Notes under the pieces: model-generated | The model's input: the letters and a program-made list of their open reading frames with translations, nothing else | Told to the model about the DNA's origin: nothing | Databases searched by the model: none | In this document: piece by piece, positions 1 to 9,680 of the stretch | Numbering within the stretch: the stretch's first letter is position 1 | Layout of the letters: every line of letters starts with the position of its first letter | NCBI GenBank assembly: GCA_937890835.1 | Contig: CALADF010000001.1 | Span: 62,001-126,000, forward strand | DNA: 64,000 bases | Direction: 5' to 3' | From: an uncultured bacterium | GTDB lineage: Bacteria > Actinomycetota > Coriobacteriia > Coriobacteriales > Eggerthellaceae | Made by a program: the position numbers and the translations under genes

Positions 1-1539
1 AACGTGGGCGATCTCGCCATGGGTTATTTCGGGCCTTTCGTCGAGGTTTCGTTTGATCCTCGTGATTTCGAGGGGATGGCCCGACGTACGCGCGCGCTCC
101 TTGCGGATGGGGCTCGCGTCATCTGCGAGGCGACCTTTTGCCACGAGGGCGATGTGTGCATGGTCGACATTCTGCGTGTCGAGCCGGATGGTTTGCACCT
201 GGTGGAAGTGAAGTCGTCCACGCGCGTTCACGATGTCTATTATCATGACATGGCGTTTCAGTACGATCTGCTGCGTCGATGCGGCTATGAGGTGAAAAGC
301 GTATCTTTGATGCATATCGATAACAGCTACGTGTTCGACGGCAAGCTCGATCTCGCGCGCTTGTTTCGCGTTGAGGATTGCACCGAGCGCGTGGTCTCGC
401 TTGCGGCGAATGTTCGCGAACGTGCAGCGTATCTCAAGGCGGTGGCTTCCGAGCTCCTCGAGCCGGGTTCGGATCAAGGGGCGGCGGATGTGCTCGACGT
501 CGCCTGTCCGGCGGGTCTGTTGCCGCTGACCTGCGAGGATGCATCTTGCGCTGCTTTCTCGTTCGGAGACGAGCGCGATGCGTTCGCCATCGGTCCTCAC
601 TGCAAGAGCCCTTATCCCTGCGGGTACCGCGATTGGTGCTGGCGAAGCGTCGTCCATCCCAGCGTGTTCGACCTGGGCGGCTTCGGCTTGGAGAAGACGT
701 TCAAGCTCGCTCGTGCGGGCGTGGTCTCCTTCGACGATGTCGTTTCGAGCGGGCTTTCCCTTAAATCCATACCCGCCCGTCAAGTGGAGGCGTACAGGAC
801 GGGAAAGCGCTTCATCGTGGACGTTGCCTCCGTGCGCCGTTTTCTTCAAGCCTTCGAAATTCCTTTGTATTTTCTCGATTTCGAGACGTATCAACCTGCG
901 GTTCCTACGTTTGTCGGAGCGAGGCCTTACCAGCAGATTCCCATGCAGTACTCGCTTCACATCGTCAGGGACAAGGGCGCAGTTGTCGAATTGGGCGCTT
1001 GTCCGACCGACGGGTCCTGGGAGCATCGCGAGTTCCTCGCCGAAGCGGGATCGGATCCGCGCCGTGAGGTTGCGGAGGCGCTCGTGCGCGATATCCCGGT
1101 GGACGCATGCGTGGTGGCGTACAACATGAGCTTCGAATGCGCGGTCATCAAGGGGCTTGCCGATGCCTTTCCCGATCTTTCGGACCATCTTCTCGCCGTT
1201 CGCGATCGCTTCGTCGATCTGATCGTGCCGTTTCGAAGCGGGTCGTGCTACGCTGCCGCGCAGAACGGTTCGTTTTCGATAAAGGCGGTGCTTCCCGCGC
1301 TTTTCCCCGACGATCCCGCTCTCGATTATCGGTCGCTCGAAGGCGTTTGCAACGGCGCGCAGGCGTCTGCGACGTTCACCGAGCTTGCTCGTATGGAGTC
1401 TGAGGAGGCGAGGCGGGCCCGTGAGAACCTTCTGCGATATTGCGAGCTCGACACGCTCGCGATGGTGCGGATTTGGCAATGGCTCGAACATGCCGCGGCG
1501 AGCGAAAACGGCTTCGAGCCTGAAAGGAGCATCAAATGA
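1..1539 (+). CDS. DUF2779 family nuclease-like protein, 5' end missing
   Basis: The reading frame is open at the left window edge and 512 residues are visible. The first visible residues (V-G-D-L-A) align with an internal part of DUF2779 proteins, so the true start and an N-terminal stretch lie upstream. Early on there is a PD-(D/E)XK-like pattern (MVDIL, then VEVKSST), followed by a three-cysteine cluster near residues 200-215 (HCKSPYPCGYRDWCW) like the Fe-S cysteines of Cas4/AddB nucleases. The C-terminal half has an RNase H-like DEDD exonuclease pattern: FLDFETY, VAYNMSFE and YCELDTLAMV. This suggests a two-module nuclease acting on DNA or RNA; substrate and role are unknown. The stop codon overlaps the start of the next gene (ATGA), so the two are translationally coupled. 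Family assignment is fairly secure; nuclease activity is inferred. Confidence 0.8.
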   Translation, partial: NVGDLAMGYFGPFVEVSFDPRDFEGMARRTRALLADGARVICEATFCHEGDVCMVDILRVEPDGLHLVEVKSSTRVHDVYYHDMAFQYDLLRRCGYEVKSVSLMHIDNSYVFDGKLDLARLFRVEDCTERVVSLAANVRERAAYLKAVASELLEPGSDQGAADVLDVACPAGLLPLTCEDASCAAFSFGDERDAFAIGPHCKSPYPCGYRDWCWRSVVHPSVFDLGGFGLEKTFKLARAGVVSFDDVVSSGLSLKSIPARQVEAYRTGKRFIVDVASVRRFLQAFEIPLYFLDFETYQPAVPTFVGARPYQQIPMQYSLHIVRDKGAVVELGACPTDGSWEHREFLAEAGSDPRREVAEALVRDIPVDACVVAYNMSFECAVIKGLADAFPDLSDHLLAVRDRFVDLIVPFRSGSCYAAAQNGSFSIKAVLPALFPDDPALDYRSLEGVCNGAQASATFTELARMESEEARRARENLLRYCELDTLAMVRIWQWLEHAAASENGFEPERSIK

Positions 1540-2057
1540 TCAACACGGCGAAGACGGTCGCTGCCGCATCGCTTGCGCAGCGTGCCCATTCGGGCCAATT
1601 GGACAAGGCGGGCGAGCCCTACGTCAAGCATGCGTTCGCCGTCGCCGAGAAGATGGACGACGAGGATTCGACGTGCGCGGCTCTTCTGCACGACGTCGTC
1701 GAGGACACCGACTTCACGCTCGACGACCTTCGCGCCATCGGCATGAGCGAGGCGGTGGTGGAGGCGGTCGATCTGCTGACGCGCGGTCCTGACCAAGACT
1801 ACTTCGCGTACGTGCTCGCGCTGCGCGATCACCCGATTGCTTCGAAGGTCAAGCGCGCCGACCTCGAGCACAACGCCGACCTTTCGCGCTTCAAGCGTTT
1901 GACGTCGTTCGATATGCGCAGACGGGCGAAGTACCTTGAGGCCCTCGCGCTGCTCGACGGCGATGTTGAAGGTTGCAAGCTCGCGTGCAACCGCGATGCG
2001 CTGCGCGCACTCGGCCTCGGCGGTGCGCCGAAACCCCCTGCGCCTCCCCATCGATGA
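1536..2057 (+). CDS. small HD-domain alarmone hydrolase-like protein
   Basis: This 173-residue single-domain protein has the RelA/SpoT-type HD hydrolase signature: AHSGQ, GEPYVKHAFAVAE, ALLHDVVEDTDFT and VKRADLEHNADLSRF. It therefore carries the metal-binding His, His-Asp, Glu-Asp and Asp of (p)ppGpp 3'-pyrophosphohydrolases. It lacks synthetase, TGS and ACT domains and fits the small alarmone hydrolase (Mesh1-like) class. The expected reaction is removal of 3'-pyrophosphate from ppGpp or a related nucleotide such as NADPH or ppApp; the substrate cannot be read from sequence. Its ATG overlaps the stop of the nuclease-like gene by four bases, and it is probably expressed only from upstream. 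About 110 bases separate it from uvrC. Confidence 0.8.
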   Translation: MINTAKTVAAASLAQRAHSGQLDKAGEPYVKHAFAVAEKMDDEDSTCAALLHDVVEDTDFTLDDLRAIGMSEAVVEAVDLLTRGPDQDYFAYVLALRDHPIASKVKRADLEHNADLSRFKRLTSFDMRRRAKYLEALALLDGDVEGCKLACNRDALRALGLGGAPKPPAPPHR

Positions 2058-2155
2058 GGTCGCGCTTTGCGGGCGTGATGCGCGCGGGGCGTCCTCGTCG
2101 TTCGGAGATGGCGTGACGTCGTTTACGTCCGCGGCCGTTTGCGCTTCGCCTTGGG

Positions 2156-2169
2156 TATACTTGCCATTA
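2156..2169 (+). promoter_or_regulatory. leaderless promoter of uvrC
   Basis: A -10 element TATACT (2156-2161) is followed by exactly seven bases and then the ATG of uvrC at 2169, so the expected transcription start is the A of the start codon. No ribosome-binding site precedes 2169. Leaderless mRNAs are common in Actinobacteria. No convincing -35 is visible. Confidence 0.6.
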
Positions 2170-4136
2170 TGGCACACTTGAAACATAGCGGTGGGGGCGA
2201 GAAGCTCGAGCGAATCAAGCGGGAGCTGTCCGAAGTTCCCGCTTTGCCCGGGGTCTACCTTTGGAAAGACGCCTCGGGGCAGGTTATCTACGTCGGCAAG
2301 GCGAAGCAGCTGCGCGCACGCATGCGCCAGTACGTCAACTTCCAAGACGACAGGGCGAAGATCCCGCTTCTCGTCGAGCAGATCGACTCATTCGAGTACA
2401 TCGTCGTCGACAACGAGCACGAGTCGCTTGTGCTCGAGAAGAACCTCATCAACCAGCACAGCCCGTTTTTCAACGCCGATTTCAAAGACGACAAGAGCTA
2501 TCCTTTCATAGCCCTGACGAAAGGCGATGTGTTCCCCGCTATTAAATACACGCGCGAGAAGCATCGATCGGACACGCGCTATTTCGGCCCGTACACCGAC
2601 AGCCGCGCGGCGCGGGACATGGTCGACATCGCCCGCCGCGTCGTGCCCCTGTGCGCTTGCTCGTGCGCGGATTGGCGTCAGATGAAGCGTCGGCTCGACA
2701 AGGACCCGCTTGCGTTGCTCGGTGCGGAAGCCCGTCCGTGCTTCGACGCACATGTCGGTCTCGGGCCGGGTGCATGTTGCGGACGCGTGACGCCGGAAGA
2801 GTACGCGGATAACGTCAAGCGCATCACGCGCTTTCTCTCGGGCCATCATCGCGAGTTCATCGAGGAGCTCACCTCGGAGATGCAGCAGGCCGCAGCCGAT
2901 CTCGATTTCGAGCGGGCGGGGCGCGTGAAGGCGCGTATCGACACTATCAACTCGTTGACCGACAAGCAGCATGCGGTCTCCTCGCGCAATCTCGACGCCG
3001 ACGTCATCGGCATCTATCGCGAGGAAACCGTCGCGGGCGTCCATGTTTTCATGGTGCGCGAGGGACGCATTATCAACTCGAACGAGTTTGTGCTCAACCG
3101 CGGATCCGATGTCCCCGATCAGGATCTTCTGCACAACTTCCTCCTGCGCTACTACGACACGACCACGTCGATCCCTCATGAGGTCATCGTGCGCGAGAAC
3201 CCCGACGACGTCGAGGTCATGCAGGAGTGGCTCACGGGAAAGCTGAACTCGCCTCATGGGGCCAAGGTGCGGTTCGTCGAACCGCGTAAGGGGGAGAAGG
3301 CCGAGCTCGTCGACATGGCGGAAACGAATGCGAAGCACACTCTCATGCGCTACAAGGTGAGGACGAACTACGATGACAAGAGGATCAACGACGCCTTGAT
3401 GCAGTTGGAAAGCGCGCTCGCCCTCGACGGTCCGCCCATGCGCATCGAGTGTTTCGACATTTCGACCATTCACGGCTCCTACACCGTGGCTTCGATGGTC
3501 GTGTTCACGGGGGGCAAGCCCGACAAGAACCAATATCGTAGGTTCAAGATCAAGACGCCGCTCGACGAGGCGAACGACTTTCTTTCCATGCAAGAGGTGA
3601 TGAGCCGTCGTTACGCGCCCGAGCGCATGGCGGATGAGCGGTTCGGCAGCAAGCCCGATCTCATCATCCTCGACGGTGGCAAACCCCAGCTTGCGGCCGT
3701 GCTCGCCATGTTCGATGAGATGGGCGTAGACGACATCGCCGTATGCGGTCTGGCGAAGCGCGACGAGGAGCTGTTCGTTCCTTGGCAGGATTCAGGCCCG
3801 GTGGTGCTGCCGGGAGGCTCGGCCTCGCTCTACCTTGTGAAGCAAGTGCGTGACGAGGCTCATCGCTTCGCCATCACCTTTCACCGGGAGCTGCGCGGCA
3901 AGGGGATGACCGCCTCGATTCTCGACGATGTGTGGGGGATGGGGCCGGTGAGGAAGAAGGCCCTCCTCAAGCACTTCAAGTCGTTTAAGAACCTGAAGAA
4001 CGCCTCGCTCGAGCAGATAAAGGAGGCGGGCGTCGTTCCCGATGAGGTGGCGGAGGAGCTCTATCGTGTTCTCGGGCAGTATAATGAAGAATCCGATGCG
4101 GCGCGCAGCCGGCTGAACGACCAGCTCGACGCATGA
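2169..4136 (+). CDS. uvrC: excinuclease ABC subunit C
   Basis: UvrC makes both incisions around a lesion after UvrA/UvrB loading in nucleotide excision repair. The 655 residues show the GIY-YIG 3'-incision domain near the N-terminus (GVYLWKDASGQVIYVGKAK). Four cysteines follow around residues 160-200 and resemble the Fe-S cluster ligands of UvrC. Next come a UVR motif (AAADLDFERAGRVKARI), the RNase H-like 5'-incision domain (IECFDISTIHGSYTVASMVV) and C-terminal helix-hairpin-helix repeats (VWGMGPVRKKALLKHF). Length is typical. The frame extends upstream to a TTG at 2139, but that start has no ribosome-binding site and lies before the -10 element. ATG 2169 with a leaderless promoter is preferred. 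Confidence 0.96.
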   Translation: MAHLKHSGGGEKLERIKRELSEVPALPGVYLWKDASGQVIYVGKAKQLRARMRQYVNFQDDRAKIPLLVEQIDSFEYIVVDNEHESLVLEKNLINQHSPFFNADFKDDKSYPFIALTKGDVFPAIKYTREKHRSDTRYFGPYTDSRAARDMVDIARRVVPLCACSCADWRQMKRRLDKDPLALLGAEARPCFDAHVGLGPGACCGRVTPEEYADNVKRITRFLSGHHREFIEELTSEMQQAAADLDFERAGRVKARIDTINSLTDKQHAVSSRNLDADVIGIYREETVAGVHVFMVREGRIINSNEFVLNRGSDVPDQDLLHNFLLRYYDTTTSIPHEVIVRENPDDVEVMQEWLTGKLNSPHGAKVRFVEPRKGEKAELVDMAETNAKHTLMRYKVRTNYDDKRINDALMQLESALALDGPPMRIECFDISTIHGSYTVASMVVFTGGKPDKNQYRRFKIKTPLDEANDFLSMQEVMSRRYAPERMADERFGSKPDLIILDGGKPQLAAVLAMFDEMGVDDIAVCGLAKRDEELFVPWQDSGPVVLPGGSASLYLVKQVRDEAHRFAITFHRELRGKGMTASILDDVWGMGPVRKKALLKHFKSFKNLKNASLEQIKEAGVVPDEVAEELYRVLGQYNEESDAARSRLNDQLDA

Positions 4137-4191
4137 TCTTGCGCGCATGGCATCCGTGTTCGAGGATGCCTCGCGAACGAAAGGAATCACC

Positions 4192-5121
4192 ATGGTGCAG
4201 GAAACGTTGGAAATCGAGAACATGCCGGGATTGGTCATCGTGACGGGCATGAGCGGCGCGGGGCGCACCGAGGCGATGCACGTGTTCGAAGATTTGGGTT
4301 ATTTTTGCGTCGACAACCTTCCGTCCAACCTTATTCCCAACCTCGTCGAGCTCAACGGCCTCGGCGGCGGGGAAGGCGAGCATAGAAAGCTCGCCGTTGT
4401 CTGCGATGCGCGAAACGGTGACTACTTCGGCTCGCTTGGCGAGGAGCTCTCGGAACTCAAAAAGCTCGGCGTCGAGTACAAGATGCTCTTTCTCGATGCC
4501 GACGACGACAAGCTCGTATCGCGTTACAAGTCGAGCCGACGCCGCCATCCCATGTGCACCGACGGCACGACGATCGCTCAGGGCATCGAGCGTGAGCGCC
4601 GCTTGCTCATGGATCTTCACGACGAGGCTGATTACGTTATCAACACCACCGATATGCTCCCTCAAAAGCTTCGCAGCACCATTCGCTCGCTTTTCGGGAC
4701 GGGCAACGAGCGTCGAGGCCTTGCCGTGACGGTTTACTCGTTCGGGTTCAAGCACGGGGCTCCAATTGACGCCGATCTCGTCATGGACGTGCGCTTCTTG
4801 CCGAACCCCTATTACGATCCCGACTTACGCCATCTCACCGGGCTCGACGAGCCCGTTCGCGACTTCGTCATGCTGCGCGAGGAGACCATCGAGTTCAACA
4901 AGCGCTGGCATGAGCTGCTCGACGTCGTCATGCCCGGTTACGTTGCCGAGGGAAAGCAGCAGCTCGCCATCGGCGTCGGGTGCACGGGCGGGCAGCATCG
5001 CTCGGTTGTCCTCGCCGAGTCGACAGGCGATTACCTGAAGACGAAGGGATATCGCGTTTCGGTCGCTCATCGCGATCTCAAGCTCGCGGAGCGCACCGTC
5101 GCGACCGACGCGGCTCGATAG
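4192..5121 (+). CDS. rapZ: RapZ family nucleotide-binding protein
   Basis: RapZ/YvcJ proteins bind nucleotides. E. coli RapZ is an RNA adaptor and amino-sugar sensor, while in Gram-positives the family (YvcJ) is linked to competence and cell-wall metabolism. The 309 residues contain a Walker A motif GMSGAGRT (residues 19-26) and the family C-terminal signature IGVGCTGGQHRSVVLAE. ATG 4192 is chosen because AAAGGA sits six bases upstream; an in-frame ATG at 4147 lacks such a site and would add a poorly conserved extension. It lies between uvrC and yvcK in the widely conserved rapZ-yvcK-whiA order. No GlmZ-like RNA is visible here. Confidence 0.93.
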   Translation: MVQETLEIENMPGLVIVTGMSGAGRTEAMHVFEDLGYFCVDNLPSNLIPNLVELNGLGGGEGEHRKLAVVCDARNGDYFGSLGEELSELKKLGVEYKMLFLDADDDKLVSRYKSSRRRHPMCTDGTTIAQGIERERRLLMDLHDEADYVINTTDMLPQKLRSTIRSLFGTGNERRGLAVTVYSFGFKHGAPIDADLVMDVRFLPNPYYDPDLRHLTGLDEPVRDFVMLREETIEFNKRWHELLDVVMPGYVAEGKQQLAIGVGCTGGQHRSVVLAESTGDYLKTKGYRVSVAHRDLKLAERTVATDAAR

Positions 5122-5135
5122 GCGGGCGCTGAGCT

Positions 5136-6278
5136 ATGGTCGCGCGGCCTGCGTTTCGGATCGACCCGTCCGCGACGGCGTCGTTTTCGGCTATAAAAGA
5201 CAAGATTCCCCGGATCGAAATGCGCATCGGGCCGGGCAGGCACCTGCGCGCCGTCGTCATCGGCGGCGGCACCGGCGCCCCTATGTCCATCCGCACGCTC
5301 CTCTCGCTCGGGGTTGAGACCAGCGCCGTCGTCGCCATGGCGGACGACGGCGGTTCCACCGGCGTCCTGCGCGAGGAAGCCGACGTCACCCCTCCCGGCG
5401 ATATTCGCAAATGCATAGCGGCGTTCGCGAAGGATCCGAGTGATCCTTTGGTGAGGGCGTTCAAGTATCGCTTCGCCGTCGCGCGTGATCATGCGCTCGG
5501 CAACCTCATGCTCGCGGCCCTTGAAGACGCCTGCGGCTCGTTTCCCGAGGCGATTGCCATTTGCGAGCGTCTGCTCGACGCGCAGGGGCACGTCTACCCC
5601 TCGACGCTCGATCACGTCACTCTGAGCGCGCGCACGCGCGACGGGCGGTTGCTTGACGGCCAGGCCGTCGCCTGCCATTCCCGCACGGCGCTCGAATCGG
5701 TCGAGCTGCATGGTTCGTGCGGCACCGTCAAGCCCTATGCTCCGGCGCTCGACGCCATCAGGGGGGCGGACCTCATCGTGTTGGGACCGGGTTCGCTTTT
5801 CACCTCGGTCATACCGAACCTGTTGGTGCCGGGCGTTATCGACGCCATCGCGCAATCGCGCGGCCGCGTGCTGTTCGTGTGCTCCTTAGCCGACGTACAG
5901 GGCGAGACCTGGGGGCTTACCGCGCGCGAGCACGTCGAGGCGTTGTGCGCTCATGGCATGGAGGGCCTTCTCGATTACGTGCTGGTGCATTCAAGCGTGC
6001 CCCTGCGCGCCGAGAGCCCCGCGACCGATCGCTTCATCGCGGTATCGGGCTCGGACTTGGAGCATTCCTCCACCTCCGATCTCGACGATTACGAGCTTGC
6101 GAACAAGACGCGTCCCGTTGCCATAAGCTACCGCGACATGATGGCCATACAGGCGAAAGGCCCCATCGTGATAGCGCGCGACCTCGCCGATCCGGAACAC
6201 CCGACCTGGCATGCCCCCCTCGCGATGCGGGAGGCGTTTCACCAGGTCATAAAGATGTCGATAGCGCGAAGGCGCTAG
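5136..6278 (+). CDS. yvcK: YvcK/CofD-like gluconeogenesis factor
   Basis: The 380-residue protein belongs to the UPF0052/YvcK family, related to CofD. It binds UDP-sugars and is needed for growth on gluconeogenic carbon sources and for normal cell shape in Bacillus and Mycobacterium (CuvA). The nucleotide-binding region AVVIGGGTGAP followed by VAMADDGGSTGVLR lies in the first 90 residues. The later motif LIVLGPGSLFTSVIPNLLVPG is diagnostic. ATG 5136 gives a 30-residue extension before the conserved core and only a weak ribosome-binding site; ATG 5221 is an alternative start. It lies 14 bases after rapZ and 13 bases before whiA, so one operon is likely. Confidence 0.92.
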   Translation: MVARPAFRIDPSATASFSAIKDKIPRIEMRIGPGRHLRAVVIGGGTGAPMSIRTLLSLGVETSAVVAMADDGGSTGVLREEADVTPPGDIRKCIAAFAKDPSDPLVRAFKYRFAVARDHALGNLMLAALEDACGSFPEAIAICERLLDAQGHVYPSTLDHVTLSARTRDGRLLDGQAVACHSRTALESVELHGSCGTVKPYAPALDAIRGADLIVLGPGSLFTSVIPNLLVPGVIDAIAQSRGRVLFVCSLADVQGETWGLTAREHVEALCAHGMEGLLDYVLVHSSVPLRAESPATDRFIAVSGSDLEHSSTSDLDDYELANKTRPVAISYRDMMAIQAKGPIVIARDLADPEHPTWHAPLAMREAFHQVIKMSIARRR

Positions 6279-6291
6279 CGGGGGAGGGCGC

Positions 6292-7233
6292 ATGTCGTTC
6301 ACATCGGAGGTAAAAGACGAGCTTGCGCACGCCGTCGCCGAATGCTCGCATTGCGAGAAGGCAACGCTTGCCGCGCTCGTGCGCATTGAGGGGACGCTGT
6401 TCGTGAGCGGGCCGGGGCGCTACCGTATGGAAGTCGCCACCGACGTCGCGTCGGTGGCGCGGCTGATCATCCGCCTGCTCCATACGCTCTATCGGCTGCA
6501 AACCGAGCTGACCGTGCGTCGCTCCGTATTGCATAAGACGCCGAACTACCTGATCGAAGTGCCCGCTCAGCCCGCGTTGGCGCCGGCGTTGCGTGACATG
6601 GGGGTCCTTTCTGCCGACGGGGGCCTCGAGCTCGGGATCGATCCCGAGCTCGTGGCGAAGCAGTGCTGCGCGGCAGCGTATCTGCGCGGCGCGTTTCTCG
6701 GATCGGGTTTCATCTCCAACCCGAAGAGCGATTTTCATTTCGAGATCATCGTTGAAAGCGCCGAGCTGGCGCAGGGGATCGTCGACCTCATGGCGGAGAA
6801 GGGCATCGCCGCTCGCATCATGCAGCGTCGCAGCTCGTATATGGTCTACTTGAAAAGCGGTAATGCGATATTGGAGTTCCTCGCGTTCGCCGGCGCTCAT
6901 CGGGCGGCTCTTCTCATGGAGGAGGAACGCGTGGTGAAGTCGGTTCGAAACGATGTGAATCGTGCGATCAACGCCGAGCTTGCGAACCAGCAGAAGTCGA
7001 GCAACGCGGCGGTCGAGCAGCTCTACGCCATTCGCGTCGTGCTCGAGCATTACGGGATGGAGAACCTGCCGCCCGCCTTGCAGGAGTTCATCAAGCTGCG
7101 CGTCACGTATCCCGATGCGACGCTCAAAGAACTCGGCGCGCATTCGACGCCGCCGTTGTCGAAATCGGCAATCTATCATCGCGTTCGCCGATTAGAGAGC
7201 ATGGCCCGCGAGATAAGCGAGTCGGAGCGTTAA
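6292..7233 (+). CDS. whiA: WhiA sporulation/division regulator homologue
   Basis: WhiA combines a degenerate LAGLIDADG homing-endonuclease fold with a C-terminal helix-turn-helix. It controls sporulation septation in Streptomyces and chromosome segregation and division in Bacillus. The 313 residues begin MSFTSEVKDELAH as usual. The HTH region is near residues 275-310 (ATLKELGAHSTPPLSKSAIY, then HRVRRLESMA). The ribosome-binding site is a strong GGGGGAGGG before ATG 6292. It is the last gene of the rapZ-yvcK-whiA run. A 6-bp hairpin (7245-7263) without a U-tract follows, so read-through towards gap is possible. Confidence 0.95.
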   Translation: MSFTSEVKDELAHAVAECSHCEKATLAALVRIEGTLFVSGPGRYRMEVATDVASVARLIIRLLHTLYRLQTELTVRRSVLHKTPNYLIEVPAQPALAPALRDMGVLSADGGLELGIDPELVAKQCCAAAYLRGAFLGSGFISNPKSDFHFEIIVESAELAQGIVDLMAEKGIAARIMQRRSSYMVYLKSGNAILEFLAFAGAHRAALLMEEERVVKSVRNDVNRAINAELANQQKSSNAAVEQLYAIRVVLEHYGMENLPPALQEFIKLRVTYPDATLKELGAHSTPPLSKSAIYHRVRRLESMAREISESER

Positions 7234-7330
7234 ACTAGAGTAGAGCGTCCGTATGCTGGACGCCCTTCATGCTATTGTGTGGCTGTCAGCTAAAGCGCCT
7301 TCGGGCGATTTACGAGATGGTATCTTTTGA

Positions 7331-8344
<1,014 letters not shown>

Positions 8345-8355
8345 CACGTTGTTTC

Positions 8356-8389
8356 GCGGGCGGTCGTGAGCTGCCCGCTTTTATATTTT
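8356..8389 (+). terminator. terminator after gap
   Basis: Stem GCGGGC (8356-8361) pairs with GCCCGC (8373-8378), followed at once by the U-rich run TTTTATATTTT. This is a classical intrinsic terminator between gap and pgk. Confidence 0.8.
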
Positions 8390-8452
8390 CCGTCTGAACC
8401 CGGGCCGATTCGCGTTGGTTGCCGGGCTGGTTTGTTACGACAAGGTGAGAAC

Positions 8453-9640
8453 ATGGCTCAAATCAAATCTGTTGACGAACTCGATGCACGGGGGAAGCGC
8501 GTCCTCGTGCGCGTTGACTTCAACGTGCCCGTCAAAGACGGTGTGGTGACCGACGACACCCGCATCAGGGCTGCTCTTCCAACGATTAAGAAGCTCGTCG
8601 GGCAGGGCGCTCGCGTTGTGCTGATGAGCCATCTCGGCCGACCCGCCGGCATCGGCTACGAGGAGGCGTTCTCTCTCGCTCCCGCTGCCGCCCGCCTGTC
8701 AGAGCTCGTCGATGCGGACGTCGTCTTCGCCGCCGACACCATCGGCGAGGATGCTCGTGCGAAGATCGAAGCGCTCAAAGAGGGGCAGGTCGTCGTTCTC
8801 GAGAATCTGCGTTTCGATAAGCGCGAGAAGAAGAACGACTCCGAATTCTGCCGCGAGCTCGCCTCTCTTGCCGATGTCTATGTTAACGACGCGTTTGGCA
8901 CGGCGCATCGCGCCCATGCGTCGACATCCGGCGTCGCGCAGCTTTTACCCGCGTACGCGGGGTATCTGCTCGAGCGCGAGGTGGCGACGTTGACGGGAAT
9001 GCTTGATGAGCCGAAGCGGCCGTTCGTGGCGATTCTCGGCGGTTCGAAGGTATCCGACAAGATCAAGGTCATCGACGCCCTTCTCGATAAGGCGGATACG
9101 CTCATCATCGGCGGTGGTATGTGTTTCACGTTTCTGCTGGCCGAAGGCAAGCAGGTGGGTACCTCGCTCAAGGAAGAGGACTGGGTTGAGCGTGCAGGCG
9201 CTATGATCGAGAAGGCGCGTTCGCGGGGCGTTGATCTTCTGCTTCCCGTCGACGTGGTGGTCGCCGATGCCTTCAGCGAGGATGCGCGCACCGAGGTCGT
9301 GTCGGTTGATGAGATTCCGCAGGACATGATGGGGCTCGACATCGGGCCTCGGACGTCGGCTGCTTACGCTGCGGCTATCGAGGACGCGGGCAGCGTGTTC
9401 TGGAATGGCCCGATGGGCGTTTTCGAGATGAAGGCGTTTGAAGCCGGCACGAAGGCGGTTGCTCTCGCCGTTGCCGAGGCGGCGCAGGCGGACACCATCA
9501 TCGGCGGCGGTGATTCGGTGGCGGCGGTCAACAAATTCGACCTTGCCGACAAGATGACGTTCATATCGACCGGTGGTGGCGCTTCAATGGAGCTCGTGCA
9601 GGGTGAGGTATTGCCAGGTGTCGAGGCTTTGCGGGCGTAA
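8453..9640 (+). CDS. pgk: phosphoglycerate kinase
   Basis: Pgk transfers phosphate from 1,3-bisphosphoglycerate to ADP. The 395 residues have the signature RVLVRVDFNVPVKDG near the N-terminus, MSHLGRP, LENLRF, and the C-terminal nucleotide-binding segments FWNGPMGVFE and TIIGGGDSVAAV. ATG 8453 follows AAGGTGAG at good distance. An upstream in-frame ATG at 8366 lies inside the gap terminator region and is unlikely. The product feeds gpmI, two genes downstream. The 40-base gap to tpiA shows no terminator, so pgk-tpiA-gpmI is probably one transcript. Confidence 0.97.
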   Translation: MAQIKSVDELDARGKRVLVRVDFNVPVKDGVVTDDTRIRAALPTIKKLVGQGARVVLMSHLGRPAGIGYEEAFSLAPAAARLSELVDADVVFAADTIGEDARAKIEALKEGQVVVLENLRFDKREKKNDSEFCRELASLADVYVNDAFGTAHRAHASTSGVAQLLPAYAGYLLEREVATLTGMLDEPKRPFVAILGGSKVSDKIKVIDALLDKADTLIIGGGMCFTFLLAEGKQVGTSLKEEDWVERAGAMIEKARSRGVDLLLPVDVVVADAFSEDARTEVVSVDEIPQDMMGLDIGPRTSAAYAAAIEDAGSVFWNGPMGVFEMKAFEAGTKAVALAVAEAAQADTIIGGGDSVAAVNKFDLADKMTFISTGGGASMELVQGEVLPGVEALRA

Positions 9641-9680
9641 CGTCCGATACGTTGGCTTCATCGCAGAAAAGGAGCGATTC

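Noticed and set aside
1..1539. CRISPR-associated Cas4 gene.
   Set aside because: The motifs are Cas4-like, but the second exonuclease module and the absence of cas genes or repeats point to DUF2779 instead.
2139..2168. TTG at 2139 as the uvrC start.
   Set aside because: No ribosome-binding site, and it would place the -10 element inside the gene; ATG 2169 fits family length.
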